This document shows, piece after piece, positions 5,104 to 5,211 of a stretch of DNA of 5,211 bases. Both the position numbers and the translations under genes were made by a program. Under the pieces are notes generated by a model, which was not told where the DNA came from, ran no database searches, and saw only the letters and a list, made by a program, of their open reading frames with translations. Source of the DNA: an uncultured bacterium (GTDB taxonomy: Bacteria; Patescibacteriota; Minisyncoccia; Phycocordibacterales; UBA918); the NCBI GenBank assembly GCA_903839715.1, contig CAIMDH010000040.1, positions 1 to 5,211 on the forward strand, in the 5' to 3' direction. How positions within the stretch are numbered: position 1 is the stretch's first letter; every line of letters starts with the position of its first letter.

Positions 5104-5178
5104 AAAAGTGCCCCGTGGACAAATTTAAGCCTGATAATTGGTTAACACAACTATTATGGCTTATTCACGGGGCCTTTT
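5104..5178. promoter_or_regulatory. Long inverted repeat at the transposase start (anti-read-through hairpin or bidirectional terminator)
   Basis: GCCCCGTG (5110-5117) pairs perfectly with CACGGGGC (5166-5173). After a single bulged T at 5109 the pairing continues as AAAAG (5104-5108) with CTTTT (5174-5178). An inner set also pairs: AAGCC (5127-5131) with GGCTT (5158-5162) and ATAAT (5134-5138) with ATTAT (5153-5157). A transcript entering from outside the IS on the minus strand would fold this rod and bury the only G-rich stretch before the transposase ATG, which begins four bases past the arm. The GC stem followed by TTTT in either direction could also terminate transcription. IS10, IS50 and IS231 are known to use comparable leader hairpins against read-through expression. 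Confidence 0.7.
5122..5150 (-). promoter_or_regulatory. Candidate transposase promoter inside the hairpin loop
   Basis: On the minus strand TTGTGT (complement of 5145-5150) is 17 bases from TAAATT (complement of 5122-5127), a weak sigma70-like pair (three and four matches of six). Transcription would start near 5115, inside the 3' arm of the leader hairpin, so the IS's own mRNA would lack the 5' arm and could not form it. The fit with the hairpin makes it plausible; the boxes alone would not. Confidence 0.4.
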
Positions 5179-5192
5179 CTATGTCCGGGAGT

Positions 5193-5211
5193 TTTTTATT
5201 GGACACTAGTG
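5193..5211. repeat. Right terminal inverted repeat of the IS
   Basis: The sequence ends TTGGACACTAGTG (5199-5211), the exact reverse complement of the left 13 bases, preceded by an AT-rich run. The window stops at its last base, so the flanking target cannot be examined. Confidence 0.8.

Larger units (their letters stand above)
3918..5211 (-). mobile_element. Complete IS4-family insertion sequence (DUF4372 subgroup), about 1.28-1.29 kb
   Basis: The element carries one intact transposase gene on the minus strand between inverted ends. Left and right ends, read inward, both begin CACTAGTGTCCAA (3918-3930 and the complement of 5199-5211), then AT-rich sequence that is similar but not identical. 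The outer eight bases, CACTAGTG, are themselves palindromic, so they could be part of the inverted repeat or an 8-bp target duplication; a CTAG duplication inside them is also possible. Element length is 1294 bp if they belong to the repeat and 1278 bp if they are the duplication. The transposase stop sits just inside the left end. The gene is undamaged, so the element may be active. Confidence 0.88.

Noticed and set aside
1..5211. CRISPR array, tRNA or rRNA
   Set aside because: No regularly spaced direct repeats and no tRNA TPsiC-like or rRNA-like stretch were seen on either strand in the intergenic parts.

Overview
This is a bacterial fragment that looks like accessory sequence. It is AT-rich (roughly 40% GC by eye). 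It carries the 3' part of a membrane protease gene, a type II toxin-antitoxin pair, a two-gene operon of unknown role, decayed gene remnants and one complete IS4-family insertion sequence. No gene here has a convincing Shine-Dalgarno site. Two of the operons place a good -10 box only 6-7 bases before the ATG, which implies leaderless mRNAs. That style, with the gene content, would fit a candidate-phyla (Patescibacteria-like) genome, but this is an inference from style and no marker gene is present.

Layout, left to right. (1) 2-949 (+): CPBP-family intramembrane protease, probably cut by the left window edge because its frame stays open to base 2. (2) 950-1265: a decayed minus-strand gene end (relic copy 1, 979-1074), a 9-bp stem-loop, and a near-consensus sigma70 promoter whose -10 box lies inside a perfect 24-bp palindrome. 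(3) 1266-1809 (+): RelB/DinJ-type antitoxin and RelE/YafQ-type toxin, one base apart. (4) 1810-2002: weak terminator, then an extended -10 promoter. (5) 2003-3518 (+): a small metallophosphoesterase and, one base later, a protein with a disordered acidic N-terminus and a zincin HELIH motif. (6) 3519-3917: minus-strand remnants, namely relic copy 2 of the same gene end and a possible serine-recombinase C-terminal fragment. (7) 3918-5211: an intact IS4-family element (DUF4372 subgroup) on the minus strand, whose outer inverted repeat coincides with the right window edge.

How it fits together. The toxin-antitoxin operon is probably autorepressed through the palindrome. The metallophosphoesterase promoter shares the string TATACTTT(T)GGTAT with the antitoxin promoter, so shared control is possible. 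Two diverged copies of one gene end lie in the same orientation on either side of the toxin-antitoxin, phosphoesterase and zincin genes, suggesting that this block of about 2.5 kb arrived or was rearranged as a unit. The IS has a long inverted repeat over its transposase start that looks like a device to block expression from read-through transcripts. The strongest candidates for something undescribed are the phosphoesterase-zincin pair and the duplicated relic flanks.
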